From Butyriboletus loyo (lineage: Eukaryota > Basidiomycota > Agaricomycetes > Boletales > Boletaceae), in assembly GCA_038093515.1 (NCBI GenBank), contig JBBPSI010000045.1, forward strand, positions 91,012 through 155,011: 64,000 nucleotides of DNA, given 5' to 3'. Below, in pieces: positions 38,374-50,602 of this stretch. Under the pieces are notes generated by a model. The model ran no database searches. It worked only from the letters and a program-made list of their open reading frames with translations, and was not told the DNA's origin. The translations under genes were made by a program, and so were the position numbers. Position 1 is the stretch's first letter; each line of letters begins with the position of its first letter.

Positions 38374-41300
38374 CTATACGTTGCGATACTCGAAGGCAGG
38401 ACTACCCGGTTCCGAAGTCTCTATGATCGATGGCGTGAAACCCCGTTCGTTTCTCTGCAACGCCTCGTCGACCAAGAACACCTCCGCATCGATCAGGTTC
38501 AGCGATCGTTTCAGATACGGCAAGAACTCGACCAAGACTTGCAACTCGGAGAACGACAGACTCCGGTCGAAAGCAACCTTGACGCCAAAGTCCTGCATGC
38601 GTTTCTGTGCACGTGGTCATCGAACCCAAGTCAGACCAAATCGCCATTTCGAGCACGACGAGCCAAACATTTGACCGCAAGCAACGTGACTCACCTTGAA
38701 CGCTTGCACGAACGGCATCGCGCGTTTATCCTTGATCAACCCTCTCTCCGTCAAGACCGTCCTCACGCGCACGTCGTCCACCCGGTCCTCGACCTCCGAA
38801 TACGCCTCCTTGACCGCCTGCACGCAGATCTCTTGCCACTCTGGGAACCGCGTCGCCACGTACACTCGCACGCTCTTGGGCGACTTGGGGTCGAACGACG
38901 GGCCGTCCGGTCCGCCCTTTTTGCCCTTTTGCAGTTTCTTCAGCAGGGTCGTCTCAGCGTCGCGGATCATCTTGAGCGTGCCGCGCATGTACGCGCCGGC
39001 TGCGATGAGGGCGCGGCCGGCTGTACGGCCTGGGTCGGGCCAGCGTGCGAGCTGGATCGACTGGGATTCGTGCAGAAACGCGAGCCAGATGTGTTCAGCA
39101 GAGTGGGGGGCAAATGGGGCCATGAGAAGGGCAGACGTGCGGACCCAATACTTGACTAGCTCGGCGTGCATACCGACGTCGGCGGTGACCTCGCGGTACC
39201 AGTCACGGATGTTTTGATACTCGTAGAAGCCATACTTTAGTGCGTCCTTGAAGGAGGTGCTAGAGTAGAGTGAAAGGATGAGGCCTGCGGAGACGCGATC
39301 AAAGAAAAAGGTGGACGTACTTGTCATAATGGTGCTTGGTGATGTTGATGTGGTCGATGATTTCTTCCTCAAAGACGCGATCGTGGTAGTTTTTTGGGCC
39401 GACTCTCAACTTGGATTCGTCCTTCAACATGTCCTTCGGCATTATTGTCAGTGAGTTGCGTATGTATGCAGAGTACCGAATACGTACCTCGCACCATCCG
39501 AGCAACGTGTGCAAACGCAAAATATTTGCGTTGGCTGTCTTTTCGTCAAAGTTCGCATCCTCGACACCGTCACCGGAATCGGCCAGGGTCAGACGCATAG
39601 CGTCCGCGCCGAACTTCTCGATACCTTCTCGGAGCGTCAACGAATTCCCCTTGCTCTTCGACATCTTCTGTCCGTTGATCATCAAGTGGCCGTTCGTGCG
39701 GATGCCCAGAGGCCACTTGTCCTCTGGGAAGATAGCAACGTGGTTATAGAGTAGGAACGTCAAGTTGTTTTGTACCAGGTCTTTGCCCGACGAGCGCATA
39801 TCAAAGGGATAAAAGTAGTTGAATTCGTGCTTCATCGCGTCGGCTTTCTCTCGCCGGAAGGGCTCCGGATTGGGCCACGGGCCGTTGCAAAATACGTATT
39901 CCCAAGCTTCGTCAGTCATTTGTTCGGCTGTCACGCCCAGAGAGCCAACGGTATGTCCGGTGATGTCGCCGCCTGTTTGAATCCAAGTAGTAGCTAAGAT
40001 CGGACCATCAAAGGCAGAGTGGCATGAGCGTACCTTGGAGTAAATGGGCGACAGTGTAATAGGCCATGTAGATCGTTGAATCACTCAAACTTTCGACCAT
40101 AAACTGGGGATCCCAGGGCATCTTTGATCCCAAGCCATATGTGCGCGCGCAGGCCCATTGGTTCAGCCAGGCCAAGGTTGACTCGAACAAATTACGGGTC
40201 TCTACCGTCCAAGTGTCCATCCTTGCCAGGAGTCTAAAGAGAAGAAAGCAGATGGTCAATGCAACAAAACACTCGCGAATCCAAAGAAATAACATACTTC
40301 TCGGTCTGCGCCCTCCAAACTAGTTCACCATAGTCCATGTACCACTGGTCCATCAAGGCAACGACACACTCATCTGCACTACGCGACATAACCAAGTTCT
40401 CAGGCTCTGCGTAGGCGACAGCCAATCCTCGTTCTATCAGCTGTGCGCGAACTTTTGGTTTGGCATCCTGGACCGATTCCCCTTTGAAATCACCGATGAC
40501 CATGGTGCCACCATAGAAACCCTCTTTGTATGCGATCTCCTTCGCATCCGCGAGGGCCTTGGCGTCTTTGGGTGATTGGATTTTCAGTTCTTTGCAAACC
40601 TGGACAGCAGTGAGGTCCCCATATTTGGTGGTTTTTAGGACAGGGACGGCCGTGAAGTCCAGCCATTTAGGATCCACTTTATAATACTCAGCCTTTTTAC
40701 GCAGTTCTTCCGTTGTCATGTAGTCGTCTGGCGAGTCGGAGGGTACGGAGGTAACAACGCCAGTTCCCTGTCATATATATCATGAGTATCATTGTGAATA
40801 CGGAACAAATGAGATTGTCGTGCCTTGGTTGCTTTGACACTCTCCATCGGCAGTACATATACTTCGGGGATGACACCAAAGGGGGCCTTGACTTTTGTTC
40901 CAACGAGACTTGCACCATCGATCTCCAACAATTGCACAACCTCCCCGCGTGAGGGCGAGAGGCCTTGGAAGGCCATGTTGCGCGCTGCTCGATATGATAC
41001 GAGGAAGGCATCATTGTCGTTGATGGCGAAAACGCCGTACTTCAAGGATGGACCAACGAAACAGTTCGTTTGACCATACCTGCAACCGAATAGTGTTAGC
41101 AAAAACAAATCTGGGTATGTAAGCGTGACGAATCGTACATCGTCTCCGGGCGCAGGGTGGCAGGGACCAAATACACTGTTCTTCCTCCGACTTTACCCTG
41201 AACGGCTGTCTTGGCTGCAGGGCTCCATTCGATCACTTCCATTTTGATGGCGACGTACTCCTGTGGGCCAACGCCTTCTCCATCAGATCGATCGTGGTCC

Positions 41301-42243
41301 ATGCATGGCTGGCCGTCTTTGGGACTGTAGATGGTATATCGTTCGCCAAACTTGATTTTGCCAAGTCTGTGCAGCTTGTTCATCTGCCATCGTACGAAAG
41401 AGTCATAGTATGGATTGATATCGGTAGTCAGGAAAGAGCGACGCCAATCTATGCGATTACCCATAGCGTTGTTATCGTCCTAGGATAGAATAAGACGTCA
41501 TGAAGTGATTTGCGATGTGAAGCATACTTTGCAGATCGGTGGAAAGTAAGACAGCCAGTGATAAGGATCAGCAAACTTTTTGACCTCTCCGCGGGGCACA
41601 CCGATGGATTCCATGATTTGGAATTGATAGGTCAGACCTGTGGATTTGGCGGCTAGTTTGCCCTTGGTTGCTTTTCCGACCTGTGAAATCGGAGGAACAG
41701 GGCCATTCTCGGTCACCTTGGGAGTCTCGCCTTCCACATTGGGATTGTATCGCTCAAAGTTTTCGCCAAAGAGTTCCATCTCACGGATGATTTTGTCTGA
41801 TGCTGCCTGATGGAAGCAAGACTTGAGTGAGCCATCGGACTGATGTAGTTGCGACGTAGACGCACCTTGATTGGCATCCCAGTTGCATGTAGACCATGGG
41901 GGAACAATACGCGCTTTCCGAGCATGCGTTGGTATCCGGCAGCAAACTCGACTTTTGAGATGGTGAAAGCATGGCCGAGATGCAAAGAGCCATTCATGTA
42001 GGGGTAGGGAAAGTTTCCAAACCACTTTGGGTATTCCTCCTTGACCTGTTCCGGCGAGAGACCACGGAGTTGCTCCTGTGATGGAGCGGTGGTCTCGAAG
42101 AGACGCTCCTCCTGCCATTGAACTTGGTATTTCTTTTCCAAGGACCTGAGATAATCTCTCTTTCCTGTCTGGACGCAGATGAGTGTCTGATTCAAGAAAT
42201 GGAGCGAAGCACATGCCTGGGCGAGCTCTATGGTGTTAGCCAT
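38374..42243 (-). CDS. Cytosolic leucyl-tRNA synthetase
   Basis: Charges tRNA-Leu in the cytosol (class I synthetase, Cdc60/LARS1 type). Start MANTIELAQ (42243), an unusual GC-AG intron, then [23 protein letters not shown] motif: [36 protein letters not shown] follows. The CP1 editing region includes [20 protein letters not shown] and [20 protein letters not shown] near 39960-40030. KMSKS motif: [20 protein letters not shown] (about 39650), then [20 protein letters not shown]. The anticodon-binding and C-terminal domains run to [18 protein letters not shown], stop 38374. Full eukaryotic cytosolic length, around 1,090 residues. Many introns. Divergent from the Cys-rich gene at 42509, with 265 bp between starts. 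Confidence 0.93.
42169..42216 (-). other. 48-nt GC-AG intron 1 of leucyl-tRNA synthetase
   Basis: Exon 1 is 27 nt (nine codons). The donor reads CAG|GCATGT on the minus strand and the acceptor GTCCAG|ACAGG. This join keeps the frame into TGKRDYLR, the conserved LeuRS start. No GT donor near by gives an in-frame product. Confidence 0.7.
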
Positions 42244-42508
42244 GCTGAGTGATACTCGACGAACTTGAAAATGTACAGATATTTTACAGCGCCAGAGAAG
42301 GCGAGCAGTCGCGGTGTATCGCAACAGACCTGTAATCTTGTCCTGGTAGATTGTAATCAGCCTTGTCAATTTTTGCTATCCCGAGTCACATAGGCTCGAT
42401 CGAGAAACCACCCCTCGGCTATTTGTTCAGTCACCGATGTAAACATGCGCAAATACAATGTCACACACGCGTCCTGTCACGCGTGACTCGTTCATCCCTT
42501 CTGACATC

Positions 42509-43366
42509 ATGCCTGGGCCATGTAACAACAGGAGAAAGAAGAAACAGCTGAAGAAGCTCTCTCAAAATCAACATGTTCCACAACCTCTCCCAGAGCCACC
42601 CCATCAAATTCACGACCTTGACGACACCATCGATGACCCTCATCCTCACGAGTCTCCTTACGACACCTCTCATCTATGTCACGACGGCGTTTTCATCGCT
42701 GCTCCCAACATATACGATCCTGGTAACGGCCCTCGCGTCCGCGATACGCGTGCATTTCTCTCGTCTTTTTTTTCCCAGCCCCCCGCCTGGGATGATGCGT
42801 TATGTGCAGAGTTTGCCCAAGACGAGATCCTACAAATGCTATGCACTGTATTACCCGAGGAGATTGCTATAGTACGTTCATCTACCTGGATCAGCTCACG
42901 AGTACCGACCTCTATCCAGATCCTGTGGTACAACAAGAGTCGGGCCACGGGTCGTGTCTGTCCTTCGTGTCGACGCTTGTATAATTTGGGTGATGTCCTT
43001 CCAGACCTTGTCCAGGACACTCCCAAGTTCTTTCCTGAGACTCGATCACCATATCTTGCTCGTGAACAGGAGATATCTGGCTTATGTAGGTGATCACACA
43101 GTCATAGGCCGATGTATTGACAATTTCGCACCTTAGGTTCACCACTCTGCTTCATTATGGCATGTTTCAATCACCCCGGCGCTATCAAGACTACTTGGGG
43201 CCGCGTGGCGGAAGATATAGACGATCACACTTGGGAGTCCCTTAACAGCCCGAGCTCAGGTATTGGCGACCGGGGACTCGGTCTGCTCGTCAAAATGGCG
43301 CGACTTCCTGACTTGGGCCTGGGACAGCTGTGTCTGCCTGACATCGATTTCGAATCCAACGGCTAG
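42509..43366 (+). CDS. Conserved basidiomycete protein with Cys pairs, function unknown
   Basis: I recognise the style of an uncharacterised basidiomycete family but know no function. It starts MPGPCNNRRKKKQLKKLSQN, a strongly basic Lys-rich tail that could bind nucleic acid or act in nuclear targeting. Then Pro/His-rich sequence, SHLCHDGVFIAAPNIYDPG, RDTRAFLSSFFSQPPAWDDA, and FAQDEILQMLCTVLPEEIAI. An intron (about 42871-42918) leads to RVCPSCRRLYNLGDVL; another (about 43089-43137) to SPLCFIMACFNHPGAIKTTW, WESLNSPSSGIGDRGLGLLV and a C-terminus LGLGQLCLPDIDFESNG, stop 43366. CPSC plus C-x3-C sites could form a small zinc-binding fold (inference). Confidence 0.7.
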
Positions 43367-44169
43367 TATCTCATTCTATTTGATTACTTTATCTGCTTTC
43401 CAGGTAAGCTCTCAAACCAGAGTATTTTTTCGTGCAACTAAATTATAAGAGAGACAGTCGGCTTGCTTTCGCGCATCTATCTGAGTGTACTGTAGATCTG
43501 TTCATAATTACACACGGGAGACACATGGGGACAATATCTAGTAGTAAAGAAAGGCCTTGGGTTATGTTATATTCAGAATATCTAAGTCATTGTGAATATT
43601 TGACGCTTTGTAGACCCCCCGGAGAGATGTGGTTACACCCGGGGGCGTGGCCGACGAGGCCGGCCGAAAGACAGATGGAACGTGCGTGGGGCAACGCGTC
43701 GACGCGCCGGAGATGTCCGGGAATGACCGTTTGTTGAACGGCGCTTACGTGAGCGAGTCCGTGCTCAATTCTCACGGTTGGAAAATGCCTGTCCCCTTAT
43801 ACGAGGCTCCCACCCGCCAAACGCTCTCAGCCAACCTTGCATATAGCTGTCCTGTGCGGCCCACCCGCCTAAATCAATCACTCCCCTACCACCACTCACT
43901 GTAGCATACAACAAAGGTAGACGGACCTTTCTATTTTATCTACTCTTGGATCATCTTCCTCGATGCCTGGCGATGCTAGGCAACCCTTTTTGCCTTCGTC
44001 GCTCCCAGTCGTCGGCGTTGTGCCCTGTCACGCCGCGCTGGTGCCGTGTTTGTTTGGTCACCGACGCGTCGACGCGCACCGTGTTCCACAACGCTCCACT
44101 TGACTTGCACACCTTTTCACGTGTTCACGACGTGTTGAATCATTTGCTAACTCGTCCTCTCCCTTCTAG
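43367..44169. other. Intergenic region upstream of NHP6-like gene
   Basis: About 800 bp. GC-rich block around 43610-43700 and pyrimidine-rich stretches before the ATG at 44170. Short overlapping ORFs (43432-43904) show no family likeness. It should carry the HMG gene's promoter and a long 5' leader. Confidence 0.5.
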
Positions 44170-44788
44170 ATGCCCAAGGAAGCTAAACCCAAGGTTCGTT
44201 CATCACACCTTGTCTTATATAGCTGCATATATGCTATGCCCTGCTTCAAACCATCCATTTGGTTACCTTTTTTTTAATGCGTTGTTGCTCACACTCGTCG
44301 ACAGCGTAAGGCTGCTGAGAAATCCGAAGGCAAAACTGCGAAAGGCACCAAGTCAAAATCTAAGGGGGGGCCAAAGCGAGCTCTTTCTGCTTATATGTTC
44401 TTCAGCCAAGATTGGAGAGAGAGAATCAAGGCTGAGAACCCTGATGCTGGGTTTGGTAAGTGGTTCCTGTTATCGTGTGATATCCACCTGAAGGTGCTTC
44501 ACAGGTGAGGTTGGCAAGCTTCTCGGAGCGAAATGGAAGGAGCTCGATGAGGATGAGAAAAGGGTAAACACGCTTGTGCTTTGTCTTGCGCATGTGTTGA
44601 TATTCTATTCAGCCCTATCTTGATATGGCTGCAAAGGATAAAACACGAGCTGAGGAGGAGAAAGCATCCATGACTGGTGTGAGTCCGCCTCTCCTATACT
44701 CTTGCCCCTAATTAACTTCTGAACCTACCAGGCAAAGGTCGCCACTAAGGACAGTGGTGAAGAGGTCGGGGACGACGATGACGAGTAA
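44170..44788 (+). CDS. NHP6-type HMG-box chromatin protein
   Basis: Small non-sequence-specific DNA-bending protein that helps FACT and transcription in the nucleus. Exon 1 is MPKEAKPK; an intron with acceptor CAG (44305) leads to [20 protein letters not shown], then the HMG box [20 protein letters not shown] and [10 protein letters not shown], spliced to [19 protein letters not shown], then [18 protein letters not shown]. An acidic tail ([10 protein letters not shown]) ends at TAA 44786-44788. Single HMG box plus basic N-arm is the NHP6 layout, about 110-120 residues. Four introns, one after each short coding block. Complete. Confidence 0.92.
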
Positions 44789-45216
44789 CCGCCGAAACGT
44801 CGTGATGTGCTGTACATATCCAGTACACTGTGTTTACTTTCTCCCTCGCTGCAAGCTAACTACGATCCGCCGCCTCCCTTGACTGTTCCTAGTATAATAA
44901 CTTCTGCCGCCTGCGAGACATGTGCCTACCAACCCTCCTTAACCCATATACATTTTCTCTTCGATTGTAACTTGCTCTTTTAAATGCTTCTGTGCTCTCA
45001 TGTTTTTGCTCGCCACGGTCCTCCGTACAGCTGGTTCCATATGTTGTCCGTATTTGCTGCGCTCAAAAACGATTGTATTCTTTTGCGATCACCACGTTCG
45101 CCATTACATACAATGATGTAGTCTGCACTAGATCAGGTGACTTTGTCACGTGCGCTGAACCGAAACGGCCGCCAATGATTCGTGACTTCTTTGCTTCACT
45201 CATCCACTAGTACGCG
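44789..45216. other. Intergenic region
   Basis: 3' region of the HMG gene and promoter of the SNF2 gene. AT-rich, no gene seen. Confidence 0.5.
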
Positions 45217-48200
45217 ATGTCTTACGGAAAGGGGAAGGCGAAAACATCTGCATATCAACAGAGTCACGTTCCATCTCTCATTGCTTCGTGCCATGTATTG
45301 ACGATATTGTCGCACAGGGATTTTGGACTCGATACCTGCGCCCCTAGGTAAAGAAACCGTACATACACGCGAAGATTTACGAGATGCTGACCTAAAATAA
45401 CGTAGAACCGGATTCTGACCCAGAATTCAATACCGGCGCGTTCGTTTATGAGACGCAAAAGAAATCAAAACGTAGTCGTAAATCGTCGTGCGCGTCACCG
45501 CCCCGCAAGTCCAGGACGAGACGGAGTGACGTCCTCGGTGGTACTCGACCCTCGAGTAGCTCTGGTGAATACTTTTTTTCATGTGTAGATGGTAAATATA
45601 TGTTTTGTATGGTACAGGAAAGGCGTCCCGTCGCACTGAAGAGCAAAAAACGAATCCTCTGTTGCAGTACTTCGGTATGGAATCGTGGTATTATGGATCT
45701 CACGGACATGCATGAAGTTGATTTACTCAGGCGATCATTTGGACCTACACTCTGCCTCTGGGGATGAAGAAGATGCAGAGGTAGATGACGAGTTACCAGA
45801 CGTCGGCTCAAACGAGGACAGCGACACAGAGGAACCTGTTATTTCTAGAACATTGACGGTGTTTTTGGAATCTAAAGAGGCAACGCCTAATACTGGCGAC
45901 GTCACCCCTGTTGTGGATGATTCTGAGACGGAATCAGAGTCGGATGTAGAACCGGTTATACAACCATTGAAACGCGGGTCACCCTCTTCTCCTCAATTCA
46001 TGCCCCCGTCAAAACGCAAGCAGACATTTCCCATGGAGGGTATGTTATAAACTACAAAACGTTTCTTCAATTATCGAGCTAATTCATTGTAGATGATTCT
46101 GAGACCGAATCAGAATCAGAGGAGGATGAACTCGTGAAAACAGCGAGTTCCACTGGTATGTAGTCCCAAGTATTCTCTACCGAACCAAAGAAATGTGACT
46201 TCTTCCAGCCCGAGTGGTTTCCCCACTCCTATCAGGCTCTAAGACGGAATCTGAAGACGAAGAGGACATGATTGCCAATCCCGTCTGCACCTTCACCGTA
46301 CTACATTGTTTTCCTTGCATTAAATCCGTCTTCTACAGGCATTCAGTCCTCGACCCGGCTTCCCGCTTTGCGAAGGCCAGAAACACCTCGGTCCTTTTGT
46401 TCTAAATCATGAGGAGAGTATCATGGTACCAGCTTCGATCAACACTCATCTAAGAGAATACCAACGTGAGGGTGTGCAATTTTTCTGGGACTTGTATCAT
46501 CAAGGAAAAGGCGGACTTCTCGGCGATGACATGGGTCTTGTATGTTAAATTTCTTGCTTCTGCTCCAACTCTGAGATCTCTTCGCACTACTTTGATTGCA
46601 GGGTAAGTGTTGATAGTATCGTACATGGGAATATCCCGCGTCTTAGCCGCGATATGATGTGGTAGGTAAGACCATCCAAGTGATATCATTCCTCTCTGCT
46701 GTCATGAAGAAGTACGGAGATCGGCGAGATGTGGATCGGAGACGAAACCATGTCTCAAAGCTCCAAGATGGTGTAGAATGGAAAAAACATCGAACTCTTC
46801 CTCCCGCGAATACCGTATGGCCGACTTGCTTGGTCATTGCACCGTCCACGGTGGTCGCCAACTGGGAGCGTGAGTTTAAGACGGTGAGTGTCATTAGATT
46901 TTCGCGAGAACAATTCCAGTCAACTGGCAAGCTCTCAGTGGGGCTATTTTGAAGTTGGTTCCTATATTGGCTTCCCGACGCACCGAGAGGAGGTCCTCAC
47001 AGATTTCAAGATGGGACGTCTAGATGTAGGTAAGTCTAGGCATTTGGTTTGACTTCCGAGGAAGGTCCACTAGTATCCTCGCAGTAATCACTTCATTTGA
47101 CCTCGCGCGCAAGGATATCTCGTTACTCGACGAGTTACCCTGGTCGGTTATCATGGTCGATGAAGCACACCGTGTCAAGAACCCCCGGTCCAAGATTACC
47201 AGGGCGTACCACCAGTTTGCGTGCGCGAGGCGGTTCGGCTTGACAGGAACAGCGATACAAAACTCTTACAATGAGCTGTGGACAATCCTTGACTGGACGA
47301 ATCCCGGACAGCTGGGGTCGATGAAACAATGGAAGGGATTCGTTGTCAAACCGTTGACTGTGGGTCAATCGGCGCATGCTACGGAAGAGGAGAGGGCGAA
47401 AGCGTTGGTGCGTTGCAACATCTTGCATCGTTAGAATATGACCGATTCCTTGTAGGCCGTTGCAAAGATTGTCCGGGACCAGCTACTGCCAAAGTTCTTC
47501 AAACGAAGGTAAGTTATCTGTTGCTGTGTAACCTCGGCCCTTTAACGAGTCATCTAGGACCAAGGATATCATTAAGAGTCAGGTAAATGATCCCGTTCTC
47601 GATCCTTCATCCCATAACATACAAAATTTGCACAGCTACCAATGAAGATTGACGAGGTCGTCTTCTGTCCTCTGACGCCACAACAAATCAAAGTGTACAA
47701 ACGCATTCTTGCAATGGACGCAGTCCAGAACATCATCCGGAAGGACGAATTTTGCGATTGTGGGTCAAGGCAGAAGTTCGTTGTAATGCAGAATGCTAGT
47801 TAATGGTCGCTGATATTGCTTCAAGGCGTAAAGATTGTTGCCATCCATTCGGAAAGGGAGACGTTCTGAAATTTACGTCAATTTTGATCAAGATCTCAAA
47901 TCACTTAGCGTTGATCCTCCCGGGTAACGCTTTTATAGGTAAAATAACCACATAAGTAGCTAACGCGTGTTTTAGCCCCCACAGATAGTCAGGAGCAGGT
48001 GAGAGAACCAGGGATCTGGTTATGTCTCGCGTTCTCATGATACAACAGACCGTCCGACATCGCGAGCTCGCCGAGCTCGTATTTTCAGGGGGATCCGTCC
48101 CGAAATTCGCGATAGCGATGATGCAGCCATCGTTCTGTGGAAAGTGGACTGTGAGTGGTAAAGGTTCTCAATTGGCGAGTCCACCCAACGAAAATGATCT

Positions 48201-49948
48201 ACAGGTCCTTGATACACTGCTCAAGGATTGGAAAACGGACCGATCAAACAAGGTTCTCATCTTTACGAAATCGGTGAAGTTGCTTGATATGCTAGAATTC
48301 CATCTGGGGAACCGCGGTGCAATCAAATTATTTATGAAAAGTCGATGTGCCATTTGTTCATGCCTGTACAGGTTACGGTTTTCTGAAACTAGATGGATCC
48401 ACAAGTCTGGCTGAGAGTAAGGAATAGAGCGTCATTTTCGACACAGGGGGAACTTACTCCGTACAGGGATGCCGATGATTGATAGGTTTCATCAAGATCC
48501 GGATATTTTCATATTCCTGATCTCCACCCTGGCTGGGGGGACTGGTCTGAACCTGACCGGCGCCAACAGAGTGGTCATCTTCGGTAAGTGCCAACGAATT
48601 GCTAGTACACCTTTTTTGACGGACCAACGCCGTACAGATCCCAATTGGAGTAAGTATAGTTGACTCCACTTAGTGCCGCTTCACCGTCCACTGGATTCAC
48701 GTTTAGATCCCGCCCATGACCTACAAGCTATGGATAGGGCCTATCGTTTCGGTCAGACCCGTGACGTCTACGTTTATCGACTCTTGGGAGCAGGCTCTAT
48801 CGAGGAATTAATCTATGCTCGGCAGCTTTACAAGCAACAGCAAATGGCTATTGGCTACCAGGCTAGTGTGCAAACAAGGTGAGGATGTTTGTCCGAACAG
48901 TCGACAGATGGATACGACAGAAATTGTGTTGTCAGGTATTTCTCGGGTGTGCAAGGTGATACCAGTAGACAAGGCGAGCTTTTCGGTGCGAAGAACATCT
49001 TCAAGCTTCACGAGGATACCCTTGCTACCAAACTCGCGGTAAGCTTAGGGGGTTGGGTCCACAATCATGGCAGCTAGACCTATAATTCTGACATAAGATC
49101 GAAAAAGCATCCATCATTGAACTTGACTGGGTCCTGGCGCATCTTGGGGGGAAATCGAGGCGACAATCCAGGACCAAGGATGACTGGGCACAGGAAGCGG
49201 ACCAAAAAGGGGAGAAAGAAGAGGTTGAGCTGATATCTTCATTGCTTGACTCCCGGACATTTGATTGACATCTGTTATAGGCGGATTTGCGAGGGTTGAC
49301 TGCTCTGCTCTTTGATGATGGTGAGTGAACAGTCTACCTATTCATTCTAGGCATGACAAGGTGTTTGTGTCAGACCCTCCCGACGTTCTCGAGGAGAATG
49401 ATATACAAAAGACGCTGGGCGCAATTGGAGTGAAGTACAGCCATCGCAACGATAACGTGTTACTTCCTAGTCGGATCGAGGAAGAGCGATCCCGGAATGT
49501 GCTCAAGGTACATATCACTTGGAAGAGCTGATTCAAAATGCTCAAGTTGCTTCAGGAGCATAAACGACGTAAAGCCGCTGCAAGAAAACCCAAGGAGGCT
49601 GATGCGGAGACCAAGACTAAACGGTCAAAAGCGCCGGAAATGGAGTGGCCTCCGAAGCGTAAACATCACAAGGGGCCACTTGCGCCAATGGAACAGTGAG
49701 TTGGGGGTTCGCTGGGTTCTTGACATGTCATTCGTGAACATGCGCGTGTGCTTCTAGGCTCGCGTCTCGCCAAAGGGCCTTGATCGAGCTGGGATATATC
49801 AAGGACCCGTCGCACGTGGCTGTATTCGCCCAGTCTTTGTGAGTCTTGATTCTAGCAGCGTTGAATTTATTGACCGTTTCCTAGCGGGAGGAAATGTATC
49901 GAGGAGCAAAAAGAAATTCTTGGTAAACTCGATGAACATGCTTCTTAG
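45217..49948 (+). CDS. SNF2-family ATPase, ERCC6L2/Rad26-like
   Basis: DNA translocase related to ERCC6L2 and CSB/Rad26, likely in DNA repair in the nucleus. Start [15 protein letters not shown] (45217). A long acidic N-part has repeated DSETESES blocks and basic patches ([11 protein letters not shown]). ATPase motifs: [34 protein letters not shown] (motif I, split by introns near 46540-46664), [31 protein letters not shown] (DEAH), [16 protein letters not shown] (III). Then [52 protein letters not shown] (V) and [20 protein letters not shown] (VI). [20 protein letters not shown] is typical of ERCC6L2 relatives. The C-terminal exon pair reads [20 protein letters not shown] and [17 protein letters not shown], stop TAG 49948. 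About 20 introns; exon joins near 46270-46410 are uncertain. Confidence 0.87.
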
Positions 49949-50602
49949 GCGAGAGCGTGGATTACATAAGTAGATCGGAGTACGCGGATGTACGTTACGC
50001 GCACCAGTGACCGCGACGTTTGACAAAGTCCGCCACTACCGTAATCGTCCAGGTTCGAGCTCGGCAGTGAGACACGCGATCAGCTCTTCTTTTGCCTAGA
50101 CTTTCGTACTCGGGCGACTCATATGACGGACTGGTATCATGATGCGACCTTTGATGTACAATAGTACTATTACAGTGAAATCGAAGAGAAGATCCTCTGA
50201 ACAAATCGTCCTGGATAACCGAACGGATCCAAGTTCAAGCGACGAGCTTCCTGACAACGGAGGAAACATCAAAAGCCTTGCATCCAATGCTATGCGACTC
50301 CATTGCATAACTGTGCGGGCTATAACGAGAGAATGAGGTGATTTCCCCTCTAGTAGCGTCTACAAAGTATAGAATCTTAAACTGCAACCCTTTGTTTTCC
50401 GTTTTTGCTCGCCGTCCTCCAATCAGAGCTTTCAAAGGGTGACTCAACGGGCGCCCATTATCTAAATGCCAAGGTCGCACAAAGATGTTCGCGATGGGCG
50501 CTCGGGCCACTCAGCGCCAATATAACACATGCTGACATCGGCCCACTGACATATAACATTCAGACCGTCAGTCCTGTGCGACCACGACTCCGCTTTCGCA
50601 AG
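49949..50602. other. Intergenic region, no gene seen
   Basis: Separates the SNF2 gene from the first seven-helix gene. Short ORFs only. The last ~50 bases are presumably the promoter-proximal leader of the DUF6533 gene. Confidence 0.5.
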
